Assembly (NCBI GenBank): GCA_032718475.1
Contig: JAUCBJ010000657.1
Location: 22,052-86,051 of the forward strand
Source of the DNA: Nemertoderma westbladi
Taxonomy: Eukaryota > Xenacoelomorpha > Nemertodermatida > Nemertodermatidae
Reading direction: 5' to 3'
Length of the DNA stretch: 64,000 bases
Shown here: positions 30,735 through 42,849 of the stretch, piece by piece
How the letters are laid out: every line of letters starts with the position of its first letter
Numbering within the stretch: position 1 is the stretch's first letter
Program-made: the position numbers and the translations under genes
The notes under the pieces: model-generated
What the model saw: only the letters and a program-made list of their open reading frames with translations
The model's database searches: none
What the model was told of the DNA's origin: nothing

Positions 30735-30890
30735 AGAGTTTGGTTGGTGAACCCATGTCAACTCTGTTCATAGATCTTAAAGTTACCGGTAACAAAATTG
30801 TTCTATTTGTACTGAACTATATTTGTATAAAAGCACCAGTATAGTGAGTAATATAATGTGTAAAATACTACTTTTAATATTAAATTAAAT

Positions 30891-32021
30891 GTGTTCTTCT
30901 CTCTTCTAACTAAGACAAACAGCTGGACATATAAAAACGAAAAAAATGAAGACAAATTCAACCAATTTTATGAAGACTTTAAAAAACTTCCAAAAAAGAA
31001 AATAAACAAGGACGAAATACCTAGGAAACCTTGGATGACCGAAGGTCTAATTAAATCTATTAAAACTAAAAATAAAATGTACGTATCCGTTACAAAAAAT
31101 ATGACCGAAGAAAAACTAACTCAATATAAAAAATATAGAAATAAACTGACTAAAACACTCAGACAGGCTGAAAAATCACCACATCACCACACATGAATTT
31201 GAAAAAAACAAATCAAACATAAGAAAGACATGGCAGACTATCAACACAGCATTAAAAAAATCAACTGCAAAAAAATCCCCTAAAAAAATTATTATTGACG
31301 AAAATGGAAAGAAAAGGGAAATTACTGACCCAGAGAAGATATGCAACGTATTCAACAATCACTTTGCTACTGTAGGATCCAGACTAGCAAAAGATCTTCC
31401 AACAACAAATCGTAACCCAACTAGATATATTAACCATTGTAAACCCAACTCCTTTTCACTCCTAGAAACGACAAATACCGAAACTATTTACAATATACTT
31501 GATTTTGACAACTCTCGATCCACCAACGACAGTTTCCCTATTAAATTAATTAAAACAGCAGCGTATGATCTCGCACCGCACCTAACCCACCTAATTAATC
31601 TATCAGTTAAGCATGGTTTTTTTCCCTCTAATCTAAAATCAGCAAAAATCATACCTGTATTTAAATCTGGCGATCCCACTGATAAAAACAACTATAGGCC
31701 TATATCATTATTACCTGTATTTAGCAAGCTTTTCGAACGAGTAATCAACAATCAACTACTATCCTACTTAAACAAAAATTCAATACTATCAGACAGCCAG
31801 TACGGTTTTAGAACACACTCCACTACGACAGACGCCATACTTACGGTAACTGAGAGACTACTACAGATACTAGACTCACAGGAATATGCTTGTCTAGTAT
31901 CTATCGACCTTAAGAAAGCATTTGATACACTACAACACCAAATACTATTGGACAAACTAGACTGCTATGGCACACAAGGCATCCCACACAAACTGCTGAC
32001 TAGCTACTTACACAAGAGAAC
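30891..32021 (+). pseudogene. LINE reverse transcriptase, part 1
   Basis: Starts with the linker (KPWMTEGLIKSIKTKNKMY), changes phase near 31180, then carries RT blocks: FNNHFATVG, AKIIPVFKSGDPTDKNNYRP, ISLLPVFSKLFERVI, SQYGFRTHSTTTDAI, VSIDLKKAFDTLQHQILL (motif A) and GIPHKLLTSYLHKR. It breaks off at the 9-bp duplication CAAGAGAAC where the Foldback element begins. Confidence 0.85.
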
Positions 32022-33642
32022 GGTTATATTGAAAAATATCGAGACATGAAAAATATCGAGAGTAAAAATAACGCGAGTAAAAACATCGAGTGTTGAAAAA
32101 TAACGATAATATCGAGAGTTCAAAAAATATCGAGAGTAAAAATATCGAGGGTAAAAATATCGAGAGTAAAAATACCGAGTGTTGAAAAATATCGAGAGTA
32201 AAAATATCGAGAGTAAAAATATCGAGAGTAAAAATATCGAGTGTTGAAAAATATCGAGAGTAAAAATATCGAGTGTTGAAAAATATCGAGAGTAAAAATA
32301 TCGAGTGTTGAAAAATATCGAGAGTAAAAATATCGAGTGTTGAAAAATATCGAGAGTAAAAATATCGAGTGTTGAAAAATATCGAGAGTAAAAATATCGA
32401 GTGTTGAAAAATATCGAGAGTAAAAATATCGAGTGTTGAAAAATATCGAGAGTAAAAATATCGAGTGTTGAAAAATATCGAGTGTTGAAAAATATCGAGA
32501 GTAAAAATATCGAGAGTAAAAATATCGAGTGTTGAAAAATATCGAGAGTAAAAATATCGAGTGTTGAAAAATATCGAGTGTTGAAAAATATCGAGTGTTG
32601 AAAAATATCGAGTGTTGAAAAATATCGAGTGTTGAAAAATATCGAGAGTAAAAAATATCGAGTGTTGAAAAAAATATAGAATGTTGAAAAATATCGAGAG
32701 TAAAAATATCGATAGTAACAATTTTGTTAAATAAGGGTTGTATGATAATTTTTTTTACTAAAAATGTTCTAGAACAACAATATTTATCAACATTTGGTAG
32801 CTTATACGTGCTCTAATATAATATTTAACAATATTTATAATATTTATCAAAATTTATAGCTAGCACTTCTTTTATAATATTTATCAAAATTTATAGCTAG
32901 CACTTCTTATATAATATTTATTAAAAAAATAGCAAAAACTAGCTAGTATAATAAATCTGGTAAATGGGTACCCAAGGTGTATTACATAATGCCATTCACT
33001 TGCACTTGCACTGTTGTAACCCATGCACTGCAATATTGTTCCATAATTCTAAATAAAATGCTCAAGCAAAATGCAATATTTTTACTCTCGATATTTTTCA
33101 ACACTCGATATTTTTCAACACTCGATATTTTTACTCTCGATATTTTTCAACACTCGATATTTTTACTCTCGATATTTTTCAACACTCGATATTTTTACTC
33201 TCGATATTTTTCAACACTCGATATTTTTACTCTCGATATTTTTCAACACTCGATATTTTTCAATACTCGATATTTTTCAACACTCGATATTTTTCAACAC
33301 TCGATATTTTTACTCTCGATATTTATCAACACTCGATATTTTTACTCTCGATATTTTTCAACACTCGATATTTTTACTCTCGATATTTTTCAACACTCGA
33401 TATTTTTACTCTCGATATTTTTCAACACTCGATATTTTTACTCTCGATATTTTTCAACACTCGATATTTTTCAACACTCGTTATTTTCGATATTTTTCAT
33501 CTCGCGTTATTTTTACTCTCGATATTTTTTAATCACGTTAATTTTCAACACTCGTTATTTTTACTCTCGATATTTTTACTCTCGTTATTTTTACTCTCGA
33601 TATTTTTCAAGTCTCGATATTTTTCACCATTACCAAGAGAAC
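32013..33642. mobile_element. Foldback-type element with 9-bp target duplication
   Basis: CAAGAGAAC occurs at 32013-32021 and 33634-33642, flanking a 1612-bp insert inside the LINE RT. Both arms consist of short tandem units (15-bp ATATCGAGAGTAAAA and 17-bp ATATCGAGTGTTGAAAA types) in opposite orientation: left arm about 32030-32715, right arm about 33070-33633. The outer ends share TGAAAAATATCGAGAC. A unique spacer of about 350 bp (32716-33069) lies between. Long inverted repeats of variable short units plus a 9-bp duplication are the hallmarks of Drosophila Foldback elements. No transposase is present. The two long translated frames across the arms are artefacts. Confidence 0.88.
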
Positions 33643-34150
33643 ATATACCGTTGCTATAGGCAACTCTACTTCAGAATCAATACATGCTTCCTGCGGTACC
33701 CCACAAGGAGCAATACTGAGCGCAACACTGTTCCTACTGTACATAAATGACCTACCAAATTGTACTTCACTACTAACAACACTATTTGCGGACGACACGA
33801 ATCTACTTTATTATCACTCAAACCCTGACACACTACAAGACACTATCACTACTGAACTTAGTAAACTTGATCAGTGGCTCACTGACAACAAACTATCACT
33901 AAACCTTAAAACAACAGAACACTTAATTATCACAAATAAAAAACACGCCAACATTGCAAATATAAAAATACGACAAACTCCTATTAAAAAAGTAATTCAC
34001 ACAGAATTTCTTGGAATATGGATAGACAATGAACTAACATGGAAAAATCACTGTGCCTACGTGCTTAAAAAAATTTCAAAATCTATAGGTATTTTCTTTA
34101 AACTTCGCTCCATTCTACCAAGGTTTTTTTTTTACCAAGAATTATTTCTA
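33632..34150 (+). pseudogene. LINE reverse transcriptase, part 2
   Basis: Resumes the RT after the Foldback element: GNSTSESIHASCGTPQGAIL, FLLYINDLPNC, TTLFADDTNLLYY (catalytic FADD near 33787-33796), LSKLDQWLTDNKLSLNLKT and TEFLGIWIDNELTW. It runs into KSIGIFFKLRSILPR and ends near a T run at 34127. The rest of the C-terminus is missing; a Ty3/gypsy relic follows in the same phase. Confidence 0.85.
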
Positions 34151-34154
34151 TCAA

Positions 34155-36116
34155 GGGTGACAGCCCAGCCTGCATTTGACCGTGAGTTACTGGCGATATA
34201 CACAACACGCAAACATTACCATTTTTTTATTTGGACAAGTCATAACAATATATACTTACCACAAACCGCTCGTTCATTGTTTAACCCCCCCCCCCCCCCC
34301 CCCCCCCCGTGGTTTTTATATTATAATTCTGAAATAAACGCAGTTGGGAATCTGAAATTTATGACTTTTCCTAAAAATCTATAGTCTTCCTAGTAGTGAA
34401 AACAGTTTTCAAAAATATTGAGTAGTTTTCGAGTTATAGCACCATTTTTTAACACTACTTTGGCACTTTTTTTGAGACGTTTTTTGAAAATTAAATTTCA
34501 TTAAATATTAATTATAACATCTCTATTTTTGATTTACACCGGTTTTTGGTGTTAGCAATTGGATGGAATTCATGTAAATTGATTTAGAAATTTTAAACTT
34601 GTTTTTTTCGGTGGGTGCCAAATTTTGGTGCCAGCACCAAATTTTGAAATATGTCAATTTTGTAAATTGATTGTTTGAAACTTGTTTTTTACGCAATTGG
34701 GGTTTTTTGGGGTTCTGGTTTCGATGAAATATATACGAGTTGCACCAAGCGTATCAAACTTGTATTTTTCCGTGCTGTGTGCAAATTTTGGTGATAGCAC
34801 GAAATTTTGAAAATCCATTCAATAGATAAAATTGCTTGTGACAATTTATTTCTTGCATTTTAGAGGTTTATGGCTGTTTTGAATTCAATGGAAAATATAA
34901 TTATCGAACTAGACATCTCAAACTTGTATTTTTCGGAAGTGGGTGCAAAATGTGGTGCTACCAACAAATTTTGAAAAACATCAAATATATCAATTGATTG
35001 TGTCATCTTGTTTCTTGCGTTATACGGGTTTGTTAGGGTTCTGAATTCAATGGAAGCAGTAAAAATTTCATAGAGTTTTCAAACTTGTATTTTTCGCCGG
35101 TGGGTGAAAATTGTTGTGCCAGCACCAAATTTTGGAAAATGAGTAAATTGATCAGGAGATGGTATCATCTTACGTTATACGGGTTTATGAGGGTCCTGAA
35201 TCCGATGGAATCAATAAAAACAGCACTGGACATCGCAATCTTGTAATTTTTGGTGATGGGTACGAAATTTGGTGCTAGCACCAAAATTTGCCAAATTACG
35301 CCGAAAAATACAAGTAGCAATGATCTGGCATATTTGAAATGTATTCCATTAGAATCAGCGCCCTAGAAAACCTGAAAATGTGAATTTTCGTATAAGTATT
35401 CGTATAAGTGAATTAAAAATGTTGTGTTCTAACTGAAAAGTGCTGGTTACTTGTTTTTTTCAATTTTTTCCTACGCATAGAGGACTAAACAGCCATTTAT
35501 GGTAATCACATCATATTTAAATATTTTCCAATGTATTTTGCGCCCCAGAAAACCTGTATTGAAAAACAATTAGCCGAAAAATGTAACTTTCAAATTTTAT
35601 GAAAATTGTGCACTACTTGTAATTTTGGTGCTGTAATATTACCACCTCAGTAAATTTTTTCGAAAATTTTTTTTTCGGTCGGATCCAGACTAGTGATACC
35701 TACGTACAAACAAGAAATCAGACGTTTTCGTTAATATTTGTAGATTTTAGAGGGAAGGGTCAATATGACCCCCCCCCCCCCCCCCCCCCCCGGTATTTGT
35801 ACAGCATTTTATAGCCCGGTACTAATAGGGTTAAATATGAAAAATCCGACACTAATCATAATAATCGACACTACTCCAATCATTTAATTGTAAAATAAAA
35901 CATATTGCCGGAAAAGACAATATCGTAGCCGCACATTGTCTAGACCTTGTTCAACCATCTCATTTGATAATTTGAGAGAATTAGTGGAGGCTCAGTTAAA
36001 AGATAAGGCTCTACAGTTATTTTTTAAATCAACCAATTTACCTTTGAAACGAATTGCGGTAAATGAGAACCAATTTGTAATGTACATCCATTAACTTAAG
36101 ACCCTATTTGCCTGTG
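34155..36116 (+). pseudogene. Ty3/gypsy RNase H and spacer relic, split by MITE copy 3
   Basis: Left part (to 34284): PAFDRELLAIYTTRKHYHFF, the RNase H block of Ty3/gypsy elements. Right part (from about 35899): HIAGKDNIVA, the end of RNase H, then NLRELVEAQLKDKALQLFF as far as a stop near 36090. The MITE at 34285-35830 sits between. Protease, RT and integrase are absent locally; a gypsy integrase piece occurs at 48344-48985. Confidence 0.7.
34281..35834 (-). mobile_element. MITE family P, copy 3
   Basis: Reverse orientation relative to copy 2, flanked by TTAA at 34281-34284 and 35831-35834. The 35760-35830 end has the hairpin, GGTATTTGTACAGCATTTTA and CCGGTACTAATAGGG. At the other end a run of about 24 C replaces the terminal CCCTATTAAACCCGGG hairpin. 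The internal ~160-bp units are all recognisable. Confidence 0.88.
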
Positions 36117-36558
36117 CAGAAAACAGAGGCCACAAATTCCTTCAATGGCGGGAGATATTCTTTCTTCAAGTTAAACAGGTATGTCAGTATCTCCAAATAT
36201 ATTATTATACCCTTAATCTTCTAAACAAGCAGCGTTGATGCTTGTACTATCACTTTGTGGATCCTATCTACATAATATGTCTACTTTCTGAATCGGATTT
36301 ATTATCGCCTTTCTTTTACATTTACTTGATAATCAAGAACACCGAGCCCAATAATTCTATAATTCCATTCTTAGAATCATTCTTGTTCGAACGAAAGGTG
36401 GTCTTATATCAGACTCGTAATGGATCCATACAGCCTTAATCTATCAAAACCACAAAAGAACAAAAAAGACCAAAAACAGGTGCATCAGTTGTTACTCCTA
36501 GCAACATACTGCAAAGACTAAATGTTGTGTTTTTAGCAACAGGACTGAAGATTACCCC

Positions 36559-37040
36559 AATGCAACAACAAGCAGCCTTCACACCATTCAAGAATCTGGA
36601 GGAGTTATAGGAAGTGTTTCCACTTCATATTCAGTAGCAGATAGAGCACATCGTTCAATTGTTAAAGAACTAGGTAATGTATATCATGAACCATGGACAC
36701 CTCCAGAACTATGCTCCCTTCAGTGGGATAGTAAGCTACTGGGAACATTATTAAATAAATACCAATCCGAAGATAGAGTAACTATGCCCATTGTTGACTC
36801 TACCAATTTGAAGTTCCTTGGGCTTGGAGTACCAAGTTACAAACTGGTTCTGATCAGTGTTCTGGTGATATAATTGCTGGTCTTACATCTTCTTGACATC
36901 TGACATCTCCATCTTCCTTAGAAAAGGAAATCTGTTGATAATATTGTCAATACGACATTTGATACAACAACTTTAAATACTGGTCATTTATCAGCTGCTT
37001 ACATCTCTATTCAGGGAAGGATTAACTAACACCTCTTATG
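36559..37040 (+). pseudogene. Uncharacterised ORF of repeat X
   Basis: Open for 104 codons: ESGGVIGSVSTSYSVADRAH, PPELCSLQWDSKLLGTLLNK, VTMPIVDSTNLKFLGLGVPS; then TAA at 36871 caused by loss of one base compared with copy 1, and beyond it FDTTTLNTGHLSAAYISIQG. A 'WDxKLL ... GVPxx ... FDTTxxNTG' pattern is, from memory, shared by uncharacterised proteins that are numerous in cnidarian and insect genomes. Function unknown; multicopy behaviour points to a mobile origin. Confidence 0.5.
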
Positions 37041-37079
37041 GTCTGGATGTTGTCACCATATAGGGGGACTTCTGATTTG

Positions 37080-37500
37080 ACACGAATTTCTTGCACCAAA
37101 CATAAATCTTTAATAATAGGTACGATATACAGGACTGACCCTATTTCCCATAACAATTATATACTACTTGATTCTACTTTAAACAAATTAACTTCTCTAA
37201 ATCTCGATGCCGTTTTAACTGGTAACATAAACATAAATTTACTTAAACCCACAAAAAATTCAGTTCACATAGAATACATAGGTAAAACATAGAATAGAAA
37301 TACATAGATCTTCTAGGTTCTTATGGCTACACCCAGCTAATTAAACATCCCACTCGTATAGATGCAGTTACAAAATCTTAATCTCTTTTAGACCACATTA
37401 TTACAAACATAACCTCATCATTATCAACTGCTGGAACTTTCCTTTCTAAAATCGGCAATTCTGATCACCAAGCTGTTTATTATATTACAAAAATTTGATT
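37080..37500 (+). pseudogene. LINE endonuclease piece within repeat X
   Basis: SLIIGTIYRTDPISHNNYIL, LDAVLTGNININLLKPTKNS, then SYGYTQLIKHPTRIDAVTKS, LLDHIITNITSS and IGNSDHQAVYY. This is the second half of a CR1-like endonuclease (GDFN-equivalent and SDH blocks) with phase changes. Copies also at 21862-22200 and, split by piggyBac, at 41523-41654 and 43318-43615. Confidence 0.7.
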
Positions 37501-37675
37501 GCATATTTAATAAACCTCAATTATCTACCGTTTATGTTTACTCAAAATTTAATAAATCAGCCTTCTTAATGACATCAACAACTCATCATATCATCAGATT
37601 CAATAACAATTCAAAAAAATTTGACACTTTCTTTTTTTTGCAATATTTATGATCCCTTACTTGGGGATTTTAGAC

Positions 37676-38482
37676 TTAATTTTCCGAACCATTGGTTTCA
37701 ACAGTTGATCTTGTCTTGCTACAGTTATAGATGATAGTACCCACAATGGGTACTATTAGTCGAGGTGGGAAACCTGGTTTATGAACTTTAACTTTACCGT
37801 AAGGGATAGCTACAGTTGTGCTATCAACTCCCGGCAGTAAATATAGCGCATTACCTTTAGATGTTAGATCTGAGTTCTTCAAATCTGTAATTATAGGATG
37901 AAGTTTACTGTGTATAATAGTCGATGGGTTATAGTTTTTCCTTTCGAGTTTGTATGTAGTTCTAGCGATCGAGGTGATCCATCATTTTCTTGTGGTATTC
38001 CGTTTGGCTGATTACAACGGTTTTATTTCCCTTATCCGCCTGTACGATAATTAAGACGTTTTCTTTGAGTTTATTCTTTAAAGTAAATATTGCCCATTGG
38101 TGGCTATACAATAGATTGTCGAATCGCCTGTTCATGTTTTGTTTTAATCTTATAGAATGTTATTTATAATTCGATCTTCATCCTTTTTAATCGCGAGTAG
38201 GGCTCGAGTGAATGCTTGTTGTATGCTCGTTATAAATTGAATGAGCGGGAACTTTCTGGGTGCGAGGATAAATTTCAGACCATGCACCAAAATGTCCATA
38301 TCCAAGTTGGAAAATTCGGTAGATGTGGTATTAACTATTAGAGAATTCCAGAAAGTTGTATCTACCCATAATTCTTTCTCGTATATTTCTTGTGTTTTCA
38401 GAGTTTCGAATTTTCTCATATATTTGTCTTGTACCTTACTATATTCTCTATCATGACCAGACTTCAGTAGATTCTGTATCAT
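37676..38482 (-). pseudogene. Penelope-like element, RT N-terminal half (in repeat X copy 2)
   Basis: On the minus strand: HGLKFILAPRKFPLIQFITS near 38240, the conserved block before Penelope RTs; then an ADKGNKTVVI-like string (about 38010-38040) and PYGKVKVHKPGFPPRLIVP at about 37730-37800, the fingers region. Penelope RTs are telomerase-related and usually end in a GIY-YIG nuclease. The palm with its YxDD box and the nuclease are not found here. Several stops are present. Confidence 0.65.
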
Positions 38483-41400
38483 GTGGTCATCGGATGGGTC
38501 GACAATCGTTGATATTTGTTTAGTGAGACTTGTTATGGAGTGGTTCAGGTTGTTCTTCTTGGTAAACAGATAAGTTTTTGGGGAATAGAGGAATTCAGGA
38601 TGTTATGCCTAGAAGTCGGTTTCAGGAAATACTGTAAACTTTACATTTTGCAGACAATGAGAAGGAACCAAAACAAACTGATGGGAAGTTGTTTGATGGG
38701 GGTATAAGATTCGTACTGTAATTAATCATTTAAATAATAAGAAAGCTGATACCCCAATACAAAGTGTTGATGAACACATGTGTAAATTATTGATCATCCA
38801 TACTTTATGAATGGCACTAGGTGTAAACTAACTGCTCTAAGTAAGAACGTTATAGAGGAACGTGTGACATACATGGTCCCCACAAAGGACAGAATGCCTT
38901 TCTTCTGATAATTCCATTAATTCCATCAACGAATAAAACTCCAGTTGAGTTTAGGCATTTGCAATTCTCAGTGAAAATTGGCTTCTGCTTTACAATTAAT
39001 TAAAACTATAATTAATAATAAAATTAAAACTCATATAGTCCTCTCTGAGTGCGATCCATTTACATATGGTATGCTCTATGTTGCGTTCTCTCATGCATAA
39101 TCAACAGAGGGATTGTGTATACTCTACTCTGCAAGACACGAAATGGAAAATTTATGTAAATAGCAGTCAGCACTGTAAATTTTGACAAAGTTAGTAATAC
39201 TCTATAATATAAACTATAATTTTATAAATCTTTTAATTAATATATTATATACTAAGATGTATCACCCAAACCACCCTTATTTAGCTGCTTTGGCTGTTTA
39301 CCCTTATCTTATTATATTGTACATTAGCCTAAAATTTGCCTAAAATCGTAAATTTTGGCGAAAATTGTGTATTGAGTTTTTATATAATTTTAATGCTTAG
39401 AAAACAGAAAAGTGCTTAATTTAAACCATAATGGAGCTCCTGAGATGAATTTACAAAGTCAGTTTGATTAATAATTACGTTCGAAAAATAAATTTTGAAT
39501 GATAAATAAATAAATAAATTATGATTAATAATAAGTTCGAATAAATAAAGGTTGGCTATTCTAGAAGAATAAAACACTTACATGGCTTGCCCTCTCAAAA
39601 ATCAACTTATTGGTACTTTTGCAGTATCCGTCACACATTTTCTGAAAATTGCCCCAATTGAAATGAAAATTGTTAAAATTGCTTGTATATAGTACGCCTT
39701 GATTATACACTATTCTAGATCATAAATAATACAAATAATATAATGTTCTAGAACATATAGCTAGTTATTTTTCAAATTTAAAATAGCTAGCTTCTAGGCC
39801 TAATGCTTGGTTTGCTCTACTTATGATTTCTGAATACACATACATTATACTTGACCGCATGTCACTCCATTGTTAATGCGCAGCCCCACATATACATTCG
39901 TCAATAAGCAACCTGCCTGCAGCTGAATGTTGTAGTGGAATACTTGCTGCAAGCTTTCTCAGTATCATAGATACTGGTGTTCTAGAACAATTAATTAGTT
40001 TTGGTGACAGTTATTATGTATGTATGAAATAAAAAAATAATAATAATATTAATTGAATATGCATATTTATGGATTGAAATGAGCAGATGTCATTGTCTAT
40101 TGCAAAAAGGATGGGAGAATATTTTTTGCATCTATAGTAAATGAAGTATAATGCTTTTAGAATAATTATCCAAAGATACGGGGGATACTACATTTCGTAT
40201 ATTATCACATGATGATGGCGGTGTCATTGATAGTCCAAAACGATCGTATAATCATCAATGAACATATCAACAACCTGTTTTACAACAACCACCACCACTA
40301 TTTTGGATGGAAACTCCACATCCTCCATCGCACCAACGTCTACCACTCAGTTGTAATACTATTGTTTATAACAATGGATGAAACATTGGTGCCATCACAT
40401 AATGACGAAGATGATCCCTCATCAGCTTCATCGTTATGTGATGGCAACAATGTTTCCTCATATGGACAGTGACGATGATGGTGAGTATTCTGACACTACA
40501 GAGTTTCGAAAACAGAGGCCACAAATTCCTTCAATGGCGGAAGATATTCTTTCTTCAAGTTCAACAGGTATGTCAGTATCTCCAAATATATTATTATACC
40601 CTTAATCTTCTAAACAAGCAGCGTTGATGCTTGTACTATCACTTTGTGGATCCTATCTACATAATATGTACATACTTTCTGAATCGGATTTATTATCGCC
40701 TTTCTTTTACATTTACTTGATAATCAAGAACACCGAGCCCAATAATTCTATAATTCCATTCTTAGAATCATTCTTGTTCGAACGAAAGGTGGTCTTATAT
40801 CAGACTCGTAATGGATCCATACAGCCTTAATCTATCAAAACCACAAAAGAACAAAAAAGACCAAAAACAGGTGCATCAGTTGTTACTCCTAGCAACATAC
40901 TGCAAAGACTAAATGTTGTGTTTTTAGCAACAGGACTGAAGATTACCCCAATGCAACAACAAGCAGCCTTCACACCATTCAAGAATCTGGAGGAGTTATA
41001 GGAAGTGTTTCCACTTCATATTCAGTAGCAGATAGAGCACATCATTCAATTGTTAAAGAACTAGGTAATGTATATCATGAACCATGGACACCTCCAGAAC
41101 TATGCTCCCTTCAGTGGGATAGTAAGCTACTGGGAACATTATTAAATAAATACCAATCCGAAGATAGAGTAACTATGCCCATTGTTGACTCTACCAATTT
41201 GAAGTTCCTTGGGCTTGCTGGTTCTGATCAGTGTTCTGGTGATATAATTGCTGGTCTTACATCTTCTTGACATCTGACATCTCCATCTTCCTAAGAAAAG
41301 GAAATCTGTTGATAATATTGTCAATACGACATTTGATACAACAACTTTAAATACTGGTCATTTATCAGCTGCTTACATCTCTATTCAGGGAAGGATTAAC

Positions 41401-41754
41401 TAACACCTCTTATGGTCTGGATGTTGTCATCATATAGGGGAACTTATGATTGGACATGTATTTGAGGACCTGAAAATTGAGGCATCAAAATATCAGATTC
41501 TCTCGATTTTATACCGTTTCTGGTGTTCACAATGCCCGGCCTCGAAAACTCATGGATACGAATTTCTTGTACCAAACATAAATCTTTAATAATAGGTATG
41601 ATATACAGGACTGACCCTATTTCCCATAACAATTATATACTACTTGATTATACTTTAACCCTTTCCGGTCTGGGGACTAGATCTAGTCCATGTAGTAGTT
41701 TATAAAATAAACATCATTTTCAGAGTATATTTTCGACACTCAGTGTGTCCCATT

Positions 41755-42090
41755 TACTTTTTGAGCATCCGAAATAGACTCTGATCATCTGAAATTCTAC
41801 TTTCGAGGGTCCGGGGTTCTATTTTTGAGTGTCCGAGATTCTACTTTGAGTGTCCGAGATTCTACTTTGAATGTCCGAGATTCTACTTTAATGTCCGAAA
41901 TTCTACTTTTTAGTGTCCGAAATTCTACTTCTGCATGTCTGAAATTTTACTTTGAGTGTCCGAGATTCTACTTTGAGTGTTCGAGATTCTACTTTGAATG
42001 TCCGGAATTCTACTTTGAGTGTCCGAGATTCTAGTTTTGAGTGTCTGAGTTTCTACTTCTCAGTTTCAAGGTTTCTATTTCCAAGCTGAA
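41755..42090. repeat. Degenerate ~20-23-bp tandem repeat inside the piggyBac element
   Basis: About 14 units of the theme GAGTGTCCGAGATTCTACTTT with changes (GTCCGAAATTCTAC, GTTCGAGATTCTAC). It lies between the left terminal repeat and the transposase stop. Subterminal arrays of this sort can serve as transposase-binding sites. Confidence 0.8.
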
Positions 42091-42194
42091 TAATTTTTTT
42101 TCAAACAAAGCATTTATTAATTTATAACACAGTATACTATACAGTATAAAATCGCAAAAAATATAAAAATATACTGAAATAAAATCACAACATT

Positions 42195-42479
42195 TTACAA
42201 ATAAGGAGGATATTCACTAAAACATGTAGGGCAAAGTCCAGGTTTGTCGGGGCACACCGGGCAGATATACCGACATTTTTTCACTATATCTTTGCTACTA
42301 CAGACACGACAACATTTCTGTGGCCATTGGGTTTTCCCAATTTGATCTTGTTTTACGAGTTTGTGTATTGGAGTCGTTGATGGGGTGGGAGGTACTGGCT
42401 GACATATTGGTTTATGTGGGCTCGCCTGTACCTGGGAAAGGTGGTCAACGACGTCTAGATTATGTTCATAAAACTTCAT
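42195..42479 (-). pseudogene. piggyBac transposase C-terminal Cys-rich domain
   Basis: Ends in KCCRVCSSKDIVKKCRYICP, then VCPDKPGLCPTCFSEYP: paired Cys motifs of the C-terminal zinc-binding domain that recognises piggyBac ends. The catalytic DDD domain that should precede it is deleted. Confidence 0.8.
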
Positions 42480-42849
42480 CCGTTTCGGTATACCATCTTT
42501 ACCATCGCGTGGTTTTTTATCACCATGATATCTTATAAAACTGTTTAGTACCAGACGCTGTATGTAGTGAATGCCTAGTTTGACAAACTATGAATAGGAT
42601 TTACGTACAGCGCTGCATGAAGATATAGTATAAGGTTTATTTGTTGATTTGTACTGGATACAATTATGTCCATTAGTTTATTAGTGATAAATAAATCGAC
42701 ATAATCCTTTACCTAAAATTCCGTTGTATCTATACCTTTCCAAGTAGTTTCCGAGGTTTTAAAATCGCGAACTGGAACCCACGAGTCGTTCTCTTCCTCA
42801 ACAAAGGCCCACGTATTCTGCAGTACTCACAGAAATTCTTCTAATCCTT

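Larger units (their letters stand above)
27842..30760 (+). mobile_element. Inserted retroelement with Cys-rich N-terminus and RT
   Basis: A self-contained, less AT-rich block between LINE endonuclease and LINE RT. It holds one long frame (27910-30480, single internal stop) and a C-terminal frame (about 30320-30734). No LTRs or tail were identified, and its exact borders and target duplication could not be fixed by eye. Confidence 0.65.
26540..34150 (+). mobile_element. CR1-like non-LTR retrotransposon split by two insertions
   Basis: In order: a zinc-finger ORF (26583-26918), endonuclease (26908-27835), an inserted RT element (about 27842-30760), first RT part (30891-32021), a Foldback element (32022-33633) and second RT part (33632-34150). 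Removing both insertions leaves one LINE of ordinary layout. Phase changes occur near 26910 and 31180. Clade assignment (CR1/L2-like) rests on the style of endonuclease and RT motifs. Confidence 0.75.
36117..38568 (+). mobile_element. Composite repeat X, copy 2 (5'-truncated)
   Basis: Begins at AAAACAGAGGCCACAAATTC, matching 40509 onward, and runs to CTTGGTAAACAGAT at 38568, where copy 3 starts head to tail. Parts in order: a Ser/Asn-rich frame, the decayed 'QWDSKLLG / FDTT' frame (36559-37040), a LINE endonuclease piece (37080-37500), and on the opposite strand Penelope-like RT pieces (37676-38482). It lacks the piggyBac insertion found in copy 3 and so defines the empty site. Confidence 0.8.

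Noticed and set aside
32008-33750. Long repetitive open frames on both strands, and the look of a CRISPR-like array
   Set aside because: They are translations of 15/17-bp tandem units in the Foldback arms. There are no unique spacers between constant repeats and the host is eukaryotic.
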